Shown piece after piece: positions 19,361-29,239 of a stretch of 64,000 nucleotides of DNA. The notes under the pieces are model-generated. The model ran no database searches. It saw only the letters and a list, made by a program, of their open reading frames with translations, and was not told the DNA's origin. The stretch's first letter is position 1, and every line of letters starts with the position of its first letter. Source of the stretch: Bacillus stratosphericus (GTDB taxonomy: Bacteria > Bacillota > Bacilli > Bacillales > Bacillaceae); the NCBI RefSeq assembly GCF_020524495.1, contig NZ_JAIVLB010000001.1, positions 114,769-178,768 on the forward strand, written 5' to 3'. The position numbers were made by a program, and so were the translations under genes.

Positions 19361-19861
19361 TTATATCTTCATAATCCCTTGCTTCACAGTACGGATCTCA
19401 AGCTCTGTCGTAAGCGGATCGAATTCAATCGTACGGCCATTGTTACCGCCCATGTCCTCACTAATGATCGGGATATGGTGAAGAGACAAATGTTCTTTCA
19501 CAGCTGATACGTTTCTAGGTCCAATTCTCATCAGATCATTGGTTGACTTAAACTTAAACATTTCCGCTCCACCAGCGAGTTTCGCCTTTAGCGCATGTTT
19601 GCGCGCTCCTTCTTTTAAGAGCAGATCAATTGTATGCTTGACACCTGTATCTCCATATTTGGCCAAGTTCTCCACTGCCCCTTTTGCAAGAGATGAGTCA
19701 GGAAGCATGACATGGACAAGACCTGCCAGCTTTTTCTCTTGGTCAAACAGCACAAGTCCTACGCAAGAACCAAGACCGGATGTCCGAATGCGATCTGGTG
19801 ATTTGACAAGCTGAACATCCGCTATACCAACCTTTACAACTACCGGAATCTGCACGTTCAT
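19361..19861 (-). CDS. cheD: Chemoreceptor glutamine deamidase CheD
   Basis: Deamidates receptor glutamines and is the partner of CheC. It has 166 residues. The catalytic Cys33 (SGLGSCVGL), His50 (GLVHVMLPDS) and Thr27 keep the spacing of the Thermotoga enzyme, and the second signature KLAGGAEMF is present. It overlaps cheC by one base (the A of the ATG is the last base of the cheC stop). In B. subtilis CheD binding to CheC competes with its receptor work, giving feedback from CheY-P. Confidence 0.97.
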   Translation of the reverse strand: MNVQIPVVVKVGIADVQLVKSPDRIRTSGLGSCVGLVLFDQEKKLAGLVHVMLPDSSLAKGAVENLAKYGDTGVKHTIDLLLKEGARKHALKAKLAGGAEMFKFKSTNDLMRIGPRNVSAVKEHLSLHHIPIISEDMGGNNGRTIEFDPLTTELEIRTVKQGIMKI

Positions 19862-20487
19862 TATAGGTTACCTAATGCTTTGAACAGTTTGTCAAACGAT
19901 TCAAAGTCTGGTAATAGAAACATATTTCCTTTCAGCTCTTGCTTATTTTGATCATCAAAAATCGATGTATCAATCACAATCGCCTGATCCCCAAGAGGAC
20001 TGAACTGCATTAGCCCTTCACTAATCACAGCCCCAAACATGTCAAGAGTGACATCTGGAACACTTGGATAAAGCTGCAATTTTGTCAAATCTGCAAGGGC
20101 GGATAAATAAGAGCCTGCTAAAATATTTCCTAATTCATGCAATGCGGACGTCCCAAGTACATGCTCATGAATGGTATCAATATCAAATGCCGGATCCTGT
20201 ACAAGCTCTCTCACAAATTGCTCTGCTTGCTCAAACGGCATAATAAAAAAGATAGAACCGGATATATCTCCTTCCATTCGCAGAAAAATGCTTGCAACTG
20301 GAAGATCTGCACCGCCAAGGAAATCCATTAGATCTTCAAACGAGAGAACCTTAACAAAAGGAACAGCCATATCGATTTTACGATTTAATAGGTTGGCTAG
20401 AGCAGACGCTGCGTGGCCTGCCCCTATATTCCCAACCTCTCTCAATACATCTAGCTGTTCATCTTTAATTTCACTGAAAATGCTCAT
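19861..20487 (-). CDS. cheC: CheY-P phosphatase CheC
   Basis: A 208-residue protein of the CheC/CheX/FliY family. Two copies of the phosphatase motif are visible: LREVGNIGAGHAASAL near residues 15-30 and LHELGNILAGSYLSAL near 113-128, each with the Glu and Asn needed for catalysis. It hydrolyses CheY-P weakly and is stimulated by CheD. It begins 12 bases after cheW and touches cheD downstream. The length is that of B. subtilis CheC. Confidence 0.97.
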   Translation of the reverse strand: MSIFSEIKDEQLDVLREVGNIGAGHAASALANLLNRKIDMAVPFVKVLSFEDLMDFLGGADLPVASIFLRMEGDISGSIFFIMPFEQAEQFVRELVQDPAFDIDTIHEHVLGTSALHELGNILAGSYLSALADLTKLQLYPSVPDVTLDMFGAVISEGLMQFSPLGDQAIVIDTSIFDDQNKQELKGNMFLLPDFESFDKLFKALGNL

Positions 20488-20499
20488 TTCACATCCCCC

Positions 20500-20952
20500 T
20501 TAATGAACAGGCGCAATATTCTTATCGAGGACCGCACCAGCATGAATGATATTAAATAGACGCTGGTCATGCTTAATGATGCCTGTCACCCATGATTGCC
20601 CTTCTTTTTCAGAATCAGGAGAAGATTCTACCTCTTCCTGATTTACCGTGATGACATCGTTTGCCTCATCAACAATCCAGCCGACCTCAATGTCACCCAC
20701 GGAAACAATAATCATTCTTGTTTCATCCGTAATCTCGTTTTCAGTTGATCCAAGTCTGACTCTGAGGTCAATGACAGGAGTTACCACACCGCGCAGATTA
20801 ATGACACCACATATATAAGGGGCAACGCCAGGAACTCTTGTCGGCTGCTGCCATTTTTCAATGGACTTTACTTCTGATACTGAAATGGCGTATTCTTTTT
20901 TGTTTACGATAAACACAATCATCTTTTCACCAGTTTTGATATCTGTACTCAT
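20500..20952 (-). CDS. cheW: Chemotaxis coupling protein CheW
   Basis: A 150-residue single CheW (SH3-like) domain that links receptors to CheA. Family motifs are EYAISVSEVKSIEKW, VAPYICGVINLRGVVTPVIDL (split by the beta turn) and a C-terminal VTGIIKHDQRLFNII. The start is preceded by GGAGCGG in the 24-base gap after cheA. CheV is not in this window, as expected from its separate location in Bacillus. Confidence 0.97.
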   Translation of the reverse strand: MSTDIKTGEKMIVFIVNKKEYAISVSEVKSIEKWQQPTRVPGVAPYICGVINLRGVVTPVIDLRVRLGSTENEITDETRMIIVSVGDIEVGWIVDEANDVITVNQEEVESSPDSEKEGQSWVTGIIKHDQRLFNIIHAGAVLDKNIAPVH

Positions 20953-20976
20953 TTCAGACCGCTCCTCTATTGTTTT

Positions 20977-22998
20977 TTACTTGATCATTGCATTACAGTC
21001 AACGATGAGTGCAACCTGACCGTCACCTAGGATTGTTGCGCCTGATATCGCAAATACGTTTGGTAAATAATCTCCTAGTGATTTCAATACAACCTCTTGC
21101 TGACCAATAAATGAATCGACCACAAATGCTGTCAGTTTATCTCCTTTACGGACAACGATGATGTGCAGTTCTTCCTCTAATTCATTCGCATTTGGTACGT
21201 GGAACTGTTTCTTCAAGTATACAACTGGTACGATAAATCCGCGGAAGTCAATGACTTCACGATCATGCGTTTGAAGGATGTCGCTTTTCTTAATCACAGC
21301 CGTCTCAATAATAGAAGAAATCGGAATCGCAAATGTCTCCTCTTCCAGTTTTACAAGAAGAACGGAGATAATCGATAATGTGAGTGGAAGCTGGATAGAG
21401 AACAATGAGCCTTGTCCTTCTGTTGAGTTAATGCTCACAGAGCCACCTAATGATTCTAGCTTGTTTTTCACGACATCAAGTCCTACACCACGGCCTGAAA
21501 TGTCAGAAATCGTATCAGCTGTAGAGAATCCTGCTGCAAAGATCAGTGAATCAATTTGATGATCTTCAAGGGTTTCCACTTCTCTTTCGGTAATAACGCC
21601 GCGCTCTAATGCTTTTTCAAGCACCTTTTTACGGTTAATTCCACCACCATCATCTTCTACCTCGATGAAGACGTGGTTTCCGCTATGATAAGCCTTTAAT
21701 AGGACTGTTCCTTTTTCTGGCTTGCCTTTTTTCACACGTTCTTCTGGCGATTCAATGCCATGATCTAGACTGTTTCTAAGTAAGTGTAAAAGCGGATCTC
21801 CAATCTCGTCGATGACTGTTCGATCAAGCTCTGTCTCAGCGCCTTCAATGATGAGTTCAATTTTTTTATTGAGCTCTTTCGTCAATTGACGGATCATACG
21901 CGGAAACCGGTTAAACACAGTTTCTACAGGTACCATTCTCATGTTCAGGATGATCGATTGCAGGTCGCCAGAAATACGTGTCATTCTTTCCACTGTATCG
22001 GTAAGTTCGTTGTTTTCAAGCTCTTTGGCAATCTGTTCTAAACGCCCTCTATCAATGACGAGTTCTTCAAATAGATTCATGAGAGAGTCCAGACGATCGA
22101 TGTTGACACGAATTGTTTTTGTCCCGCCGGGAGCTGCACCGTTATTGCCATTTGCTTTTGGTACATCGTTTGCTAGTGCTTTAGCAGCAGGGATGGATGC
22201 TTCTTCTTTTTTCTGTTCAGGTTTTGCTTTTTGTTTTTCAGCAGCGGCAGTTTCTTCAAATGCAGAAACTTCAGAGATTTCAACATTTTCAACCTCTGAG
22301 ATCGCCGTCACGATTTTTTTCACTTCATCCATCGGCTGTTTAGATAGACAAGAAATGCTAAATTCAGATTCAAAATCTTCTGATTCTAAAAGTTCTGCAT
22401 TCGGGACCGTTTTGACGACCTCGCCTGCTTCATTCAATCTTTCAAAAATCATATAGACACGAACCGCTTTTAATAAGCATGCGTCGCTTAATGTCACTGT
22501 CAGCTCATAGCATTTGAAGCCTTGTTCTCTGGCTTCATCAAGAACCGTTCGCTCAAATTCATTATAATTCAAGTCGTTAACAGCATTAGCTGATGCATCA
22601 GCTAATGCTGCCTCTGCATGGCTTCCTGTCACATCTAACTTTTTACTAATCTCTGTGACATCACGTTTACCATCTCCGCCTTCTGCAATAGATTGAACCA
22701 TTGCTTCAAGATGATCGAGTGCTTCAAACATCGTGTCCATTGACTCGGGAGTGACAATCATTTGTTCAGTCCGGATGGCATCAAACATGTTTTCTAAGTG
22801 ATGCGTTAACTGAGCCATATCATCAAAGCCCATCGTTGCACTCATGCCTTTCAATGTATGAGCCGCTCTGAATATATCATTTACTAGCTGCAAGTCAGTT
22901 GGGTTCTTTTCTAATTCAAGAAGTTTTTCATTACAAGTTTGTAAGTGTTCTCTGCTTTCATCTAAAAAGATATCTAAGTATTGGTTTACATCCAACAT
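20977..22998 (-). CDS. cheA: Chemotaxis histidine kinase CheA
   Basis: Central chemotaxis kinase, 673 residues from the ATG at 22998 (MLDVNQYLDIFLDES), which has GAGAGGG seven bases upstream; a GTG at 23004 overlaps the cheB stop and is too close to that site. It holds an Hpt domain with phosphorylated His at ~47 (AAHTLKGMSATMG), a P2 CheY/CheB-binding region, an Ala/Lys-rich linker and a dimerisation helix pair (~300-360). The HATPase domain follows (N box HLLRNSLDHGIE, DDGGGI, GRGVGLDVVK), then a CheW-like regulatory domain. All key residues are present. Confidence 0.98.
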   Translation of the reverse strand: MLDVNQYLDIFLDESREHLQTCNEKLLELEKNPTDLQLVNDIFRAAHTLKGMSATMGFDDMAQLTHHLENMFDAIRTEQMIVTPESMDTMFEALDHLEAMVQSIAEGGDGKRDVTEISKKLDVTGSHAEAALADASANAVNDLNYNEFERTVLDEAREQGFKCYELTVTLSDACLLKAVRVYMIFERLNEAGEVVKTVPNAELLESEDFESEFSISCLSKQPMDEVKKIVTAISEVENVEISEVSAFEETAAAEKQKAKPEQKKEEASIPAAKALANDVPKANGNNGAAPGGTKTIRVNIDRLDSLMNLFEELVIDRGRLEQIAKELENNELTDTVERMTRISGDLQSIILNMRMVPVETVFNRFPRMIRQLTKELNKKIELIIEGAETELDRTVIDEIGDPLLHLLRNSLDHGIESPEERVKKGKPEKGTVLLKAYHSGNHVFIEVEDDGGGINRKKVLEKALERGVITEREVETLEDHQIDSLIFAAGFSTADTISDISGRGVGLDVVKNKLESLGGSVSINSTEGQGSLFSIQLPLTLSIISVLLVKLEEETFAIPISSIIETAVIKKSDILQTHDREVIDFRGFIVPVVYLKKQFHVPNANELEEELHIIVVRKGDKLTAFVVDSFIGQQEVVLKSLGDYLPNVFAISGATILGDGQVALIVDCNAMIK

Positions 22999-23000
22999 AT

Positions 23001-24074
23001 TCACGCCCTCTCTTTATTCATGGAGCTTATAATTGCATGTGCGATATCATCCACATGCCTTGTTTCATGTGCAAGGCCTGCTTTAATGACTGATTTAGGC
23101 ATTCCGAAAACAACACATGATTCTTCTTTTTCTGCAATGACTTTTGTATGACCGCTTGCGACCATTTTTTTGACACCTTCTGTACCGTCACTACCCATCC
23201 CTGTCATAATGACAGCAATCTTCTCATAACCTTTTATGTTACTGATGGATTCAAATAAATAGTTAACAGAAGGTTTGTGGCGGCTGTAAGTGTCCTCTGA
23301 GGACAGCCTGATCACTAAAGTCATCCCTTGTTCATGAAGTGACATATTCATTCCACCAGGAGCTATGTAAGCCACTCCATTTTTAACGATGTCTCCATCT
23401 TGTGCTTCTTTAATCGTAATTTGTGATAAATGGTCCAACCTAGTAGCAAGTGATGCCGTAAATCCTGCCGGCATATGCTGCACAATCAAAATTGGCGCCT
23501 TTATGTCCTTTGGAAGCTTCGTTACAACTCTTTGAAGCGCCCTTGGTCCTCCAGTAGATGTTCCGATTGAAATAATCTTTTGGAGTGAGCCGCTTTTGAC
23601 TTCTTGTAGACGTGTAGCAGCTACTGGACTTGGCGGCTTGATGACTAGCTTAGGAGAAACCTGTTTCTCAGTGCGTTTCCTAGACAGGCCTGCCGCAAGT
23701 ACCCGCTCTACAATTTGGCCTCTTACTTTGTGTAAATCGAGCGAAATACTTCCTGAAGGCTTTGTGACAAAGTCAAAAGCACCGAGTTCTAAGCAATGGA
23801 TGGTTAAATCCTTCCCTTGCTTTGTCTGGCTTGACACCATAATCACAGCAAGGTCGTGATCAGCCAGCATTTGCTTTAATGCTTCTGTTCCATTTAAAAC
23901 AGGCATTTCCACGTCTAATGTGACAACATCTGGATTCAATTCCTTGATCCTCTTTAAGGCATCTTCCCCATTACGCGCCGTTCCTACGACTTCAATTTCT
24001 TGCTCGGCACTTAGAAAATCACTAATGAGCTTTCGTATAAAGGCCGAGTCATCTACTACAAGCACTCTAATCAT
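23001..24074 (-). CDS. cheB: Chemoreceptor methylesterase CheB
   Basis: A response regulator fused to a methylesterase that removes receptor methyl groups; 357 residues. The receiver domain has acidic DD at 8-9 and phospho-Asp54 (VTLDVEMPVLNG). A variable linker (~120-165) leads to the catalytic domain with Ser (SIGTSTGGPRAL), His (QHMPAGFTASLA) and Asp (MTGMGSDGTEG). The start overlaps the flhG stop by four bases (ATGA), and cheA follows within the operon. Confidence 0.98.
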   Translation of the reverse strand: MIRVLVVDDSAFIRKLISDFLSAEQEIEVVGTARNGEDALKRIKELNPDVVTLDVEMPVLNGTEALKQMLADHDLAVIMVSSQTKQGKDLTIHCLELGAFDFVTKPSGSISLDLHKVRGQIVERVLAAGLSRKRTEKQVSPKLVIKPPSPVAATRLQEVKSGSLQKIISIGTSTGGPRALQRVVTKLPKDIKAPILIVQHMPAGFTASLATRLDHLSQITIKEAQDGDIVKNGVAYIAPGGMNMSLHEQGMTLVIRLSSEDTYSRHKPSVNYLFESISNIKGYEKIAVIMTGMGSDGTEGVKKMVASGHTKVIAEKEESCVVFGMPKSVIKAGLAHETRHVDDIAHAIISSMNKERA

Positions 24075-24976
24075 GAGTCCACCTTCCTCCTTTTAAAAAA
24101 AGAGGACAACTTATCTATAAACGTATGCTGCTCTCTCCGTGACTCTCTTATCTGCTGATGATAAAGTGTTTCTGCCAGCATCTTAATGGTTTTACTCAGT
24201 CTTGAATGAGGCTGCATGATATAAAATGGGATCTGTTCAGCTACGGCCTTAGGAACCGCAGGATCATCGGGTACAGCCCCAGCAAAAATAAGCTTTCTAT
24301 GAAGAAATGATGTGACTACTCCTGCTAATTTCCGGTAGGTTTCAGACCCTTCCGACGGAGTTTTACACCGGTTGACGATAATGTGCACAGACTGTTCAAA
24401 CTGATGAATGGCTAAATGTTTAATCGCGCTGTAGGCATCCATGATGGAAGTTGGTTCCGGCGTTGTCACGACCACCACTTCTCCTGCTGATAAAACAAAA
24501 GGCAGTTGATCTTTTGACAAGCCTGCACCCATATCAAAGAATATACAATCGAAATCGCACATCATCCTCTCCATCTCCTCTAGAAAGAATGACCATTGAT
24601 CCTTATCTAAAGAAAACAACTGTTCGAGCCCGCTTCCGCCAGAAATGTAATAAAGGTTGTCAGTTCCTTTTGTTATGGCCGCTTGAAAGGGTGTCTTCCT
24701 GACGAGAAGATCGAATATGGAGCTAATCGACGTTTTCCCTAATAAAATATCAATATTCCCCATGCCAAAATCAAGGTCGATAACGAGCACTTGCTTGCCT
24801 GTATTTGCGATAGAGAGCGCCATATTCAGCGTCAAATTCGATTTGCCCACCCCGCCTTTACCGCTCATGACTGCAATGGTTTTCGCTTGTCCGCTAGAAC
24901 GAAGAGGCATCGGCGTTATCGTCTGACTTTGCTGAACAAGTTTTCTTAAACCTTCCGCTTGGTCAGGCTTCATCAT
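24071..24976 (-). CDS. flhG: MinD-like ATPase FlhG (YlxH), flagellar number/position regulator
   Basis: A 301-residue P-loop ATPase of the MinD/ParA group. The deviant Walker A is AVMSGKGGVGKSN at ~34-46, with the switch Asp in DLDFGMGNIDILL. The N-terminal segment (DQAEGLRKL) resembles the DQAxxLR motif by which FlhG activates the FlhF GTPase. The C terminus carries a basic amphipathic helix (IDKLSSFFKRRKVDS), a plausible membrane-targeting sequence as in MinD. The ATG at 24976 overlaps the flhF stop. Confidence 0.96.
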   Translation of the reverse strand: MMKPDQAEGLRKLVQQSQTITPMPLRSSGQAKTIAVMSGKGGVGKSNLTLNMALSIANTGKQVLVIDLDFGMGNIDILLGKTSISSIFDLLVRKTPFQAAITKGTDNLYYISGGSGLEQLFSLDKDQWSFFLEEMERMMCDFDCIFFDMGAGLSKDQLPFVLSAGEVVVVTTPEPTSIMDAYSAIKHLAIHQFEQSVHIIVNRCKTPSEGSETYRKLAGVVTSFLHRKLIFAGAVPDDPAVPKAVAEQIPFYIMQPHSRLSKTIKMLAETLYHQQIRESRREQHTFIDKLSSFFKRRKVDS

Positions 24977-26088
24977 TGTAAAACCATCCTTGTTAAATCA
25001 AGGGGAGAGCTCTCGAGAATATCCTCAGGCACATTTTGGCCATTTGTTAAAAAGCCAAGCCCAATTTGGGATTCTACCATGATGTGAAAGATCGTCCCCA
25101 TCGTGTCTGTTTCATCTACTTTTGTAAAAATGAATTGATGAATTGGAATGTGCGCAAAACGTTTAACTATGGCTTTCATGTCCTGATACTTCGAGGTTGC
25201 ACTCATGACGAGAAAACTTTGAATGGTTTCGTCAAATGGAATAATAGCTGTCAGCTCTTTGATATATGCTTCTTCTTTAAAGTTACGACCTGCTGTGTCG
25301 ACGAAAATATGATCATAATCTTTAAAGAGCTGCTGCGCTTTGACAAAATCTTCTCTTGAATAACAAACCTCAAGCGGCGCCTTTAGCAATTCAGCATATG
25401 TTTTCAGTTGTTCGATCGCGGCAATTCGGTACGTATCCGTTGTAATAAAAGCGATTTTCTTTTGCTGCTGAATGGCCGTTTTAGCAGCCAGCTTTGCAAT
25501 GGTTGTCGTCTTACCAGCCCCAGTTGATCCAAACAGCACAATGTATCTCGAACGAATTGTCGGCTCATCTGAGGTGTGAGTTGGTAGCATGTCTGTGAGC
25601 AGTTTTTCTAGTTCTTTTTTAATTTGGTCTTCCTTGACAGCACCCTTTGTTAAAAGACCTTTTAAGCATTGATCTCGGGTCGCATCATCAAGTCCTTGAT
25701 CCTTCAGCTTTTGATCAATCGCCATGAGTGAATCAGGCAACATTCCAACATGGCGCTCGTTCCTTGCATAATCTAAATGGTGAGATTTAGAAGGCGCCGC
25801 TTTGATTGCCTCAACAGCATAAGATGGCTCTTGTACCGGCTTTTCAATTAGTTCCTTTTTCGGTAAAACTGGTGCAGGAGGCACTGAGCTTAGCCCTTTA
25901 CCAGCTCTTTCTTCAAAATCTTGATCTAGCACCGCAATGACCTCTACCATTTGTTGTTTCTTTAAACCAAACAGCTTTCGTTTGACAACGGTTTTTGAAT
26001 TTAAAATGACGGCATTCTTACCGAGCTGCTGCCTGATTTGAATTGTTGCCTCCTGCATAGAATTCGCTGTGATTTTTTTCATTTTCAT
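24973..26088 (-). CDS. flhF: SRP-type GTPase FlhF, flagellar placement factor
   Basis: The third SRP GTPase, related to Ffh and FtsY, which directs polar or patterned placement of basal bodies. It has 371 residues. The N-terminal B domain is basic (MKMKKITANSMQEATIQI), followed by a linker to ~110 and an N domain. The G domain has the P-loop FGSTGAGKTTTIAKLA (~190-205), the DTAGRN switch and the TKVDETDTMG specificity motif. Its start shares a base with the flhA stop (TAATG) and it overlaps flhG downstream, so regulator and ATPase are cotranslated. Confidence 0.97.
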   Translation of the reverse strand: MKMKKITANSMQEATIQIRQQLGKNAVILNSKTVVKRKLFGLKKQQMVEVIAVLDQDFEERAGKGLSSVPPAPVLPKKELIEKPVQEPSYAVEAIKAAPSKSHHLDYARNERHVGMLPDSLMAIDQKLKDQGLDDATRDQCLKGLLTKGAVKEDQIKKELEKLLTDMLPTHTSDEPTIRSRYIVLFGSTGAGKTTTIAKLAAKTAIQQQKKIAFITTDTYRIAAIEQLKTYAELLKAPLEVCYSREDFVKAQQLFKDYDHIFVDTAGRNFKEEAYIKELTAIIPFDETIQSFLVMSATSKYQDMKAIVKRFAHIPIHQFIFTKVDETDTMGTIFHIMVESQIGLGFLTNGQNVPEDILESSPLDLTRMVLQ

Positions 26089-28121
26089 TAGATATCCACC
26101 ACTCCGATGCTCTGTACTTCTACATTTGCTTCTAGTTCGTTATAAGATAGTACCGGTAAATCTGGGAAATACCTTTCTAACAACTGCTTGACGTACATTC
26201 TAATAGGAGGAGAGCATAATAGAACCGGCGTTTCCTGACGAAGCGAAAGTTGTTCAATTTCTTTAGCCACTGATTGAATCACACTTTCAGAGGATTCTGG
26301 ATCTAACGATAAGTAGTTTCCATGCTCTGTTTGCTGTACGCTGTCAGCAATGACCTTTTCGACTCGACCTGAGCATGTCACGACTTTCAATAATTCATTC
26401 TCCCTTGCATATTGTGCGGTTATCTGTCTTGCTAGCGACTGTCTGACATACTCTGTTAACAAATCTGTATCAGTCGTTAGTTTTCCATAGTCTGCAAGCG
26501 TCTCAAAAATGGTGACAAGGTTTCGGATGGAGACCTTTTCTTTGAGCAGCTTTGCAAGCACTTTTTGGATATCACCGACCGCTAGCGGATTTGGTGTTAT
26601 CTCATCCACTAAGACAGGGTAACTTTCTTTTAGATGATCGATTAATTGCTTTGTTTCTTGTCGTCCGAGCAGTTCGTGTGTATTTTGCCTAATCTTTTCT
26701 GTGATGTGAGTAGACACAACAGAAGCTGGGTCCACGACCGTATAGCCAAGCATTTCTGCCTGATCTTTTTCTGCTTCTGATATCCATTTTGCCGGTAGAC
26801 GAAAGGATGGTTCGATTGTTTCAATTCCTTCAATTGGATCATCATCAGGCGTTGGGGACATGGCTAAGTAATGATCAAGCAATAGCTCACCTTTTGCCAC
26901 TTCGTTCCCTTTAATTTTCAACCGGTATTCATTTGGATTAAGCGCAATGTTGTCTCGAATCCGTACTACTGGAATGACAAGACCTAATTCGAGGGCCAAC
27001 TGCCTTCGGATCATGACAATTCGGTCTAAGAGATCACCGCCCTGATTTGCATCAGCGAGTGGGATCAAACCGTAGCCAAATTCAAATTCAATGGCATCCA
27101 TTTGCAGGAGGTGAATAACACTTTCTGGACTTTTCATCTCCTCTACCTCGGCCTGTTCCTCCAGCACCTCTTCGATTTCTTCTTGATCCTGTTTGTTTTT
27201 TGACATCATATATGCACCAAGTGCAAGGAATCCTGCGATTGGTCCAGTCAAAAGCACGCCAATTGGTGTAAATACGCCGAGAAGGAAAATCGTTCCTGCT
27301 GTGACGTAAAGCATGGTCGGAAAAGCAAACAACTGTCCAGTAATATCTGAACCAAGGTTTCCGTTAGATGCAGCCCTCGTGACAACAATCCCTGTTGCTG
27401 TTGAAATAAGGAGTGCCGGAATTTGTGAAACAATTCCGTCCCCAACCGTTAAAAGGGTAAAGTGGGAAGCTGATTCTTGAATTGACATTCCTTGCTGGAG
27501 CATCCCAATAATGATTCCAAAAATAATATTGATTATGACGATGATAATACCTGCGATGGCATCCCCTTTGACGAACTTACTTGCACCATCCATCGCTCCA
27601 TAAAAGTCTGCCTCTCTCGCTACTTTTTCACGGCGATTTCTTGCTTCACTTTCTGTCAGCATTCCTGCATTTAAATCTGCATCAATACTCATTTGTTTCC
27701 CTGGCATCGCGTCAAGCGTAAACCTTGCGGCAACCTCTGATACACGCTCAGCTCCTTTGGTGATAACGATAAACTGAATGATGATCAGAATCAGGAAGAC
27801 AACTAGACCAACAAGTACATTTCCTCCAACAACAAATGAACCAAACGTTTCCACAACCTTCCCAGCATCTCCTGTTGATAAAATAGAACGTGTTGTAGAG
27901 ATGTTAAGCCCTAAGCGAAACAAAGTTAAGAGCAAAAGCAATGATGGAAATATGGAAAATTGCAGCGGTTCTTGCATGTTCATTGTGGTGAGAAGCACGA
28001 TAAGCGCAAGAGAAATATTAATAATGATTAAAATACTTAATAGAATTGGCGGAAACGGTATGACCAGCATCGCCACGATTAAAATAACACTGAATAAAAC
28101 AGATAAATCTCTTGCTGACAT
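26088..28121 (-). CDS. flhA: Flagellar type III export gate protein FlhA
   Basis: A 677-residue export gate subunit. The N-terminal half has about eight membrane segments (residues ~10-310) and the conserved cytoplasmic FHIPEP-type region (DAMPGKQMSIDADLNAGM) at ~145-162. The C-terminal half (~340-677) is the cytoplasmic nonamer-forming domain that docks substrate-chaperone complexes, including DPASVVSTHITE. It follows flhB after 29 bases and shares a base with flhF. The length is the family norm. Confidence 0.98.
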   Translation of the reverse strand: MSARDLSVLFSVILIVAMLVIPFPPILLSILIIINISLALIVLLTTMNMQEPLQFSIFPSLLLLLTLFRLGLNISTTRSILSTGDAGKVVETFGSFVVGGNVLVGLVVFLILIIIQFIVITKGAERVSEVAARFTLDAMPGKQMSIDADLNAGMLTESEARNRREKVAREADFYGAMDGASKFVKGDAIAGIIIVIINIIFGIIIGMLQQGMSIQESASHFTLLTVGDGIVSQIPALLISTATGIVVTRAASNGNLGSDITGQLFAFPTMLYVTAGTIFLLGVFTPIGVLLTGPIAGFLALGAYMMSKNKQDQEEIEEVLEEQAEVEEMKSPESVIHLLQMDAIEFEFGYGLIPLADANQGGDLLDRIVMIRRQLALELGLVIPVVRIRDNIALNPNEYRLKIKGNEVAKGELLLDHYLAMSPTPDDDPIEGIETIEPSFRLPAKWISEAEKDQAEMLGYTVVDPASVVSTHITEKIRQNTHELLGRQETKQLIDHLKESYPVLVDEITPNPLAVGDIQKVLAKLLKEKVSIRNLVTIFETLADYGKLTTDTDLLTEYVRQSLARQITAQYARENELLKVVTCSGRVEKVIADSVQQTEHGNYLSLDPESSESVIQSVAKEIEQLSLRQETPVLLCSPPIRMYVKQLLERYFPDLPVLSYNELEANVEVQSIGVVDI

Positions 28122-28150
28122 GCCTGTTCTCTCCTTTTAAAACCAAAAAT

Positions 28151-29239
28151 TCATAACATCTTTTGTTTCGTTTTATATACGTAAGCTAAAATTTCAGCGA
28201 TGGCCTTAAAGTATTCTTCCGGCACCCCCTGATCGATGTCGACTTGATCATAGAGAGCGCGTGCGAGCGGCCGGTTCTCTACAGTCATGACATCGTGCTC
28301 TTTCGCAATCGTTCTAATTTTCAAAGCCAAAATATCTGTTCCCTTTGCCACAACAAAGGGGGCGTCCATCTTTTCTTCGTCATATTTCAAAGCAATTGAG
28401 TAGTGGGTCGGGTTTGTAATGATGACGTCCGCTTTTGGGACTTCCTGCATCATCCGTCTCATGGCCATTTCCCGCTGGCGCTGTTTAATTTTTGATTTTA
28501 TGAGCGGGTCACCCTCTGATTTTTTATACTCATCTTTGATGTCTTGCTTGGACATCCGTAAGTTTTTTTCATAATCAAATTTCTGATACATGTAATCAAG
28601 CCATGCTAAGATCAGAAGAGCCCCTGCTGCATATAACCCCATAATCAAGGTCATATTTGCAACGAAATGGAGCGTTTCCTCCGCTGTTAATAAAGGAAGC
28701 CGCAAGATTTCATCAAAGTGCATCCATAGTGCTATAAATGTCGCAAAACCAACAAAACCAATTTTCAAAATGGATTTCAACAGCTCAACGAGTGCTCGAA
28801 TACTGTATATACGTTTAAATCCTTTAATTGGATCGAGCTTTTCTAATTTCGGTTTGATCACTTCTGTCGAAAAGAGAAACCCAACTTGTAAATAGTTACT
28901 GAGCACCCCTGCCAGCATACCAACACCAAGAATCGGCATAAGGAGGAGTCCTGTTTCTTGAAGCAATTCCAAGAATAGTTGATGAATATTAGATGTGCTA
29001 ATTTTCATTAGCATTTTTGTTGAATAAAAACGTTCAATGAGCGCAATAATACGCTCTTTCATAAAAGGCCCAATAAAAAAGAATGATAAAAAGATTAATA
29101 GAAATGAGATGGCTGTATTGACGTCGGTACTTTTGGCAACCTGCCCTTTTTTTCGTGAATCCTGTCTCTTTTTTGGCGTTGCTTTTTCTGTTTTTTGACC
29201 TGCGAAAAATTGCAAGTCAAGTCTAAGCTTTGTCATCAT
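28151..29239 (-). CDS. flhB: Flagellar export switch protein FlhB
   Basis: A 362-residue export gate subunit that controls the change from hook to filament export. It has a basic N terminus (FFAGQKTEKATPKKRQDSRKK), four membrane segments between ~35 and 215, then the cytoplasmic domain. The autocleavage motif NPTH is followed by YSIALKYDEEK, so self-cleavage between Asn and Pro is expected. The ATG overlaps the fliR stop by four bases. A separate gene at 55407-55682 (ylqH) repeats only the part after the NPTH. Confidence 0.98.
   Translation of the reverse strand: MMTKLRLDLQFFAGQKTEKATPKKRQDSRKKGQVAKSTDVNTAISFLLIFLSFFFIGPFMKERIIALIERFYSTKMLMKISTSNIHQLFLELLQETGLLLMPILGVGMLAGVLSNYLQVGFLFSTEVIKPKLEKLDPIKGFKRIYSIRALVELLKSILKIGFVGFATFIALWMHFDEILRLPLLTAEETLHFVANMTLIMGLYAAGALLILAWLDYMYQKFDYEKNLRMSKQDIKDEYKKSEGDPLIKSKIKQRQREMAMRRMMQEVPKADVIITNPTHYSIALKYDEEKMDAPFVVAKGTDILALKIRTIAKEHDVMTVENRPLARALYDQVDIDQGVPEEYFKAIAEILAYVYKTKQKML

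Noticed and set aside
21941..22456. 171-residue plus-strand ORF
   Set aside because: Lies entirely antisense to cheA; composition (Ser/Phe-rich) is the mirror of the real gene and there is no ribosome-binding site or family resemblance.
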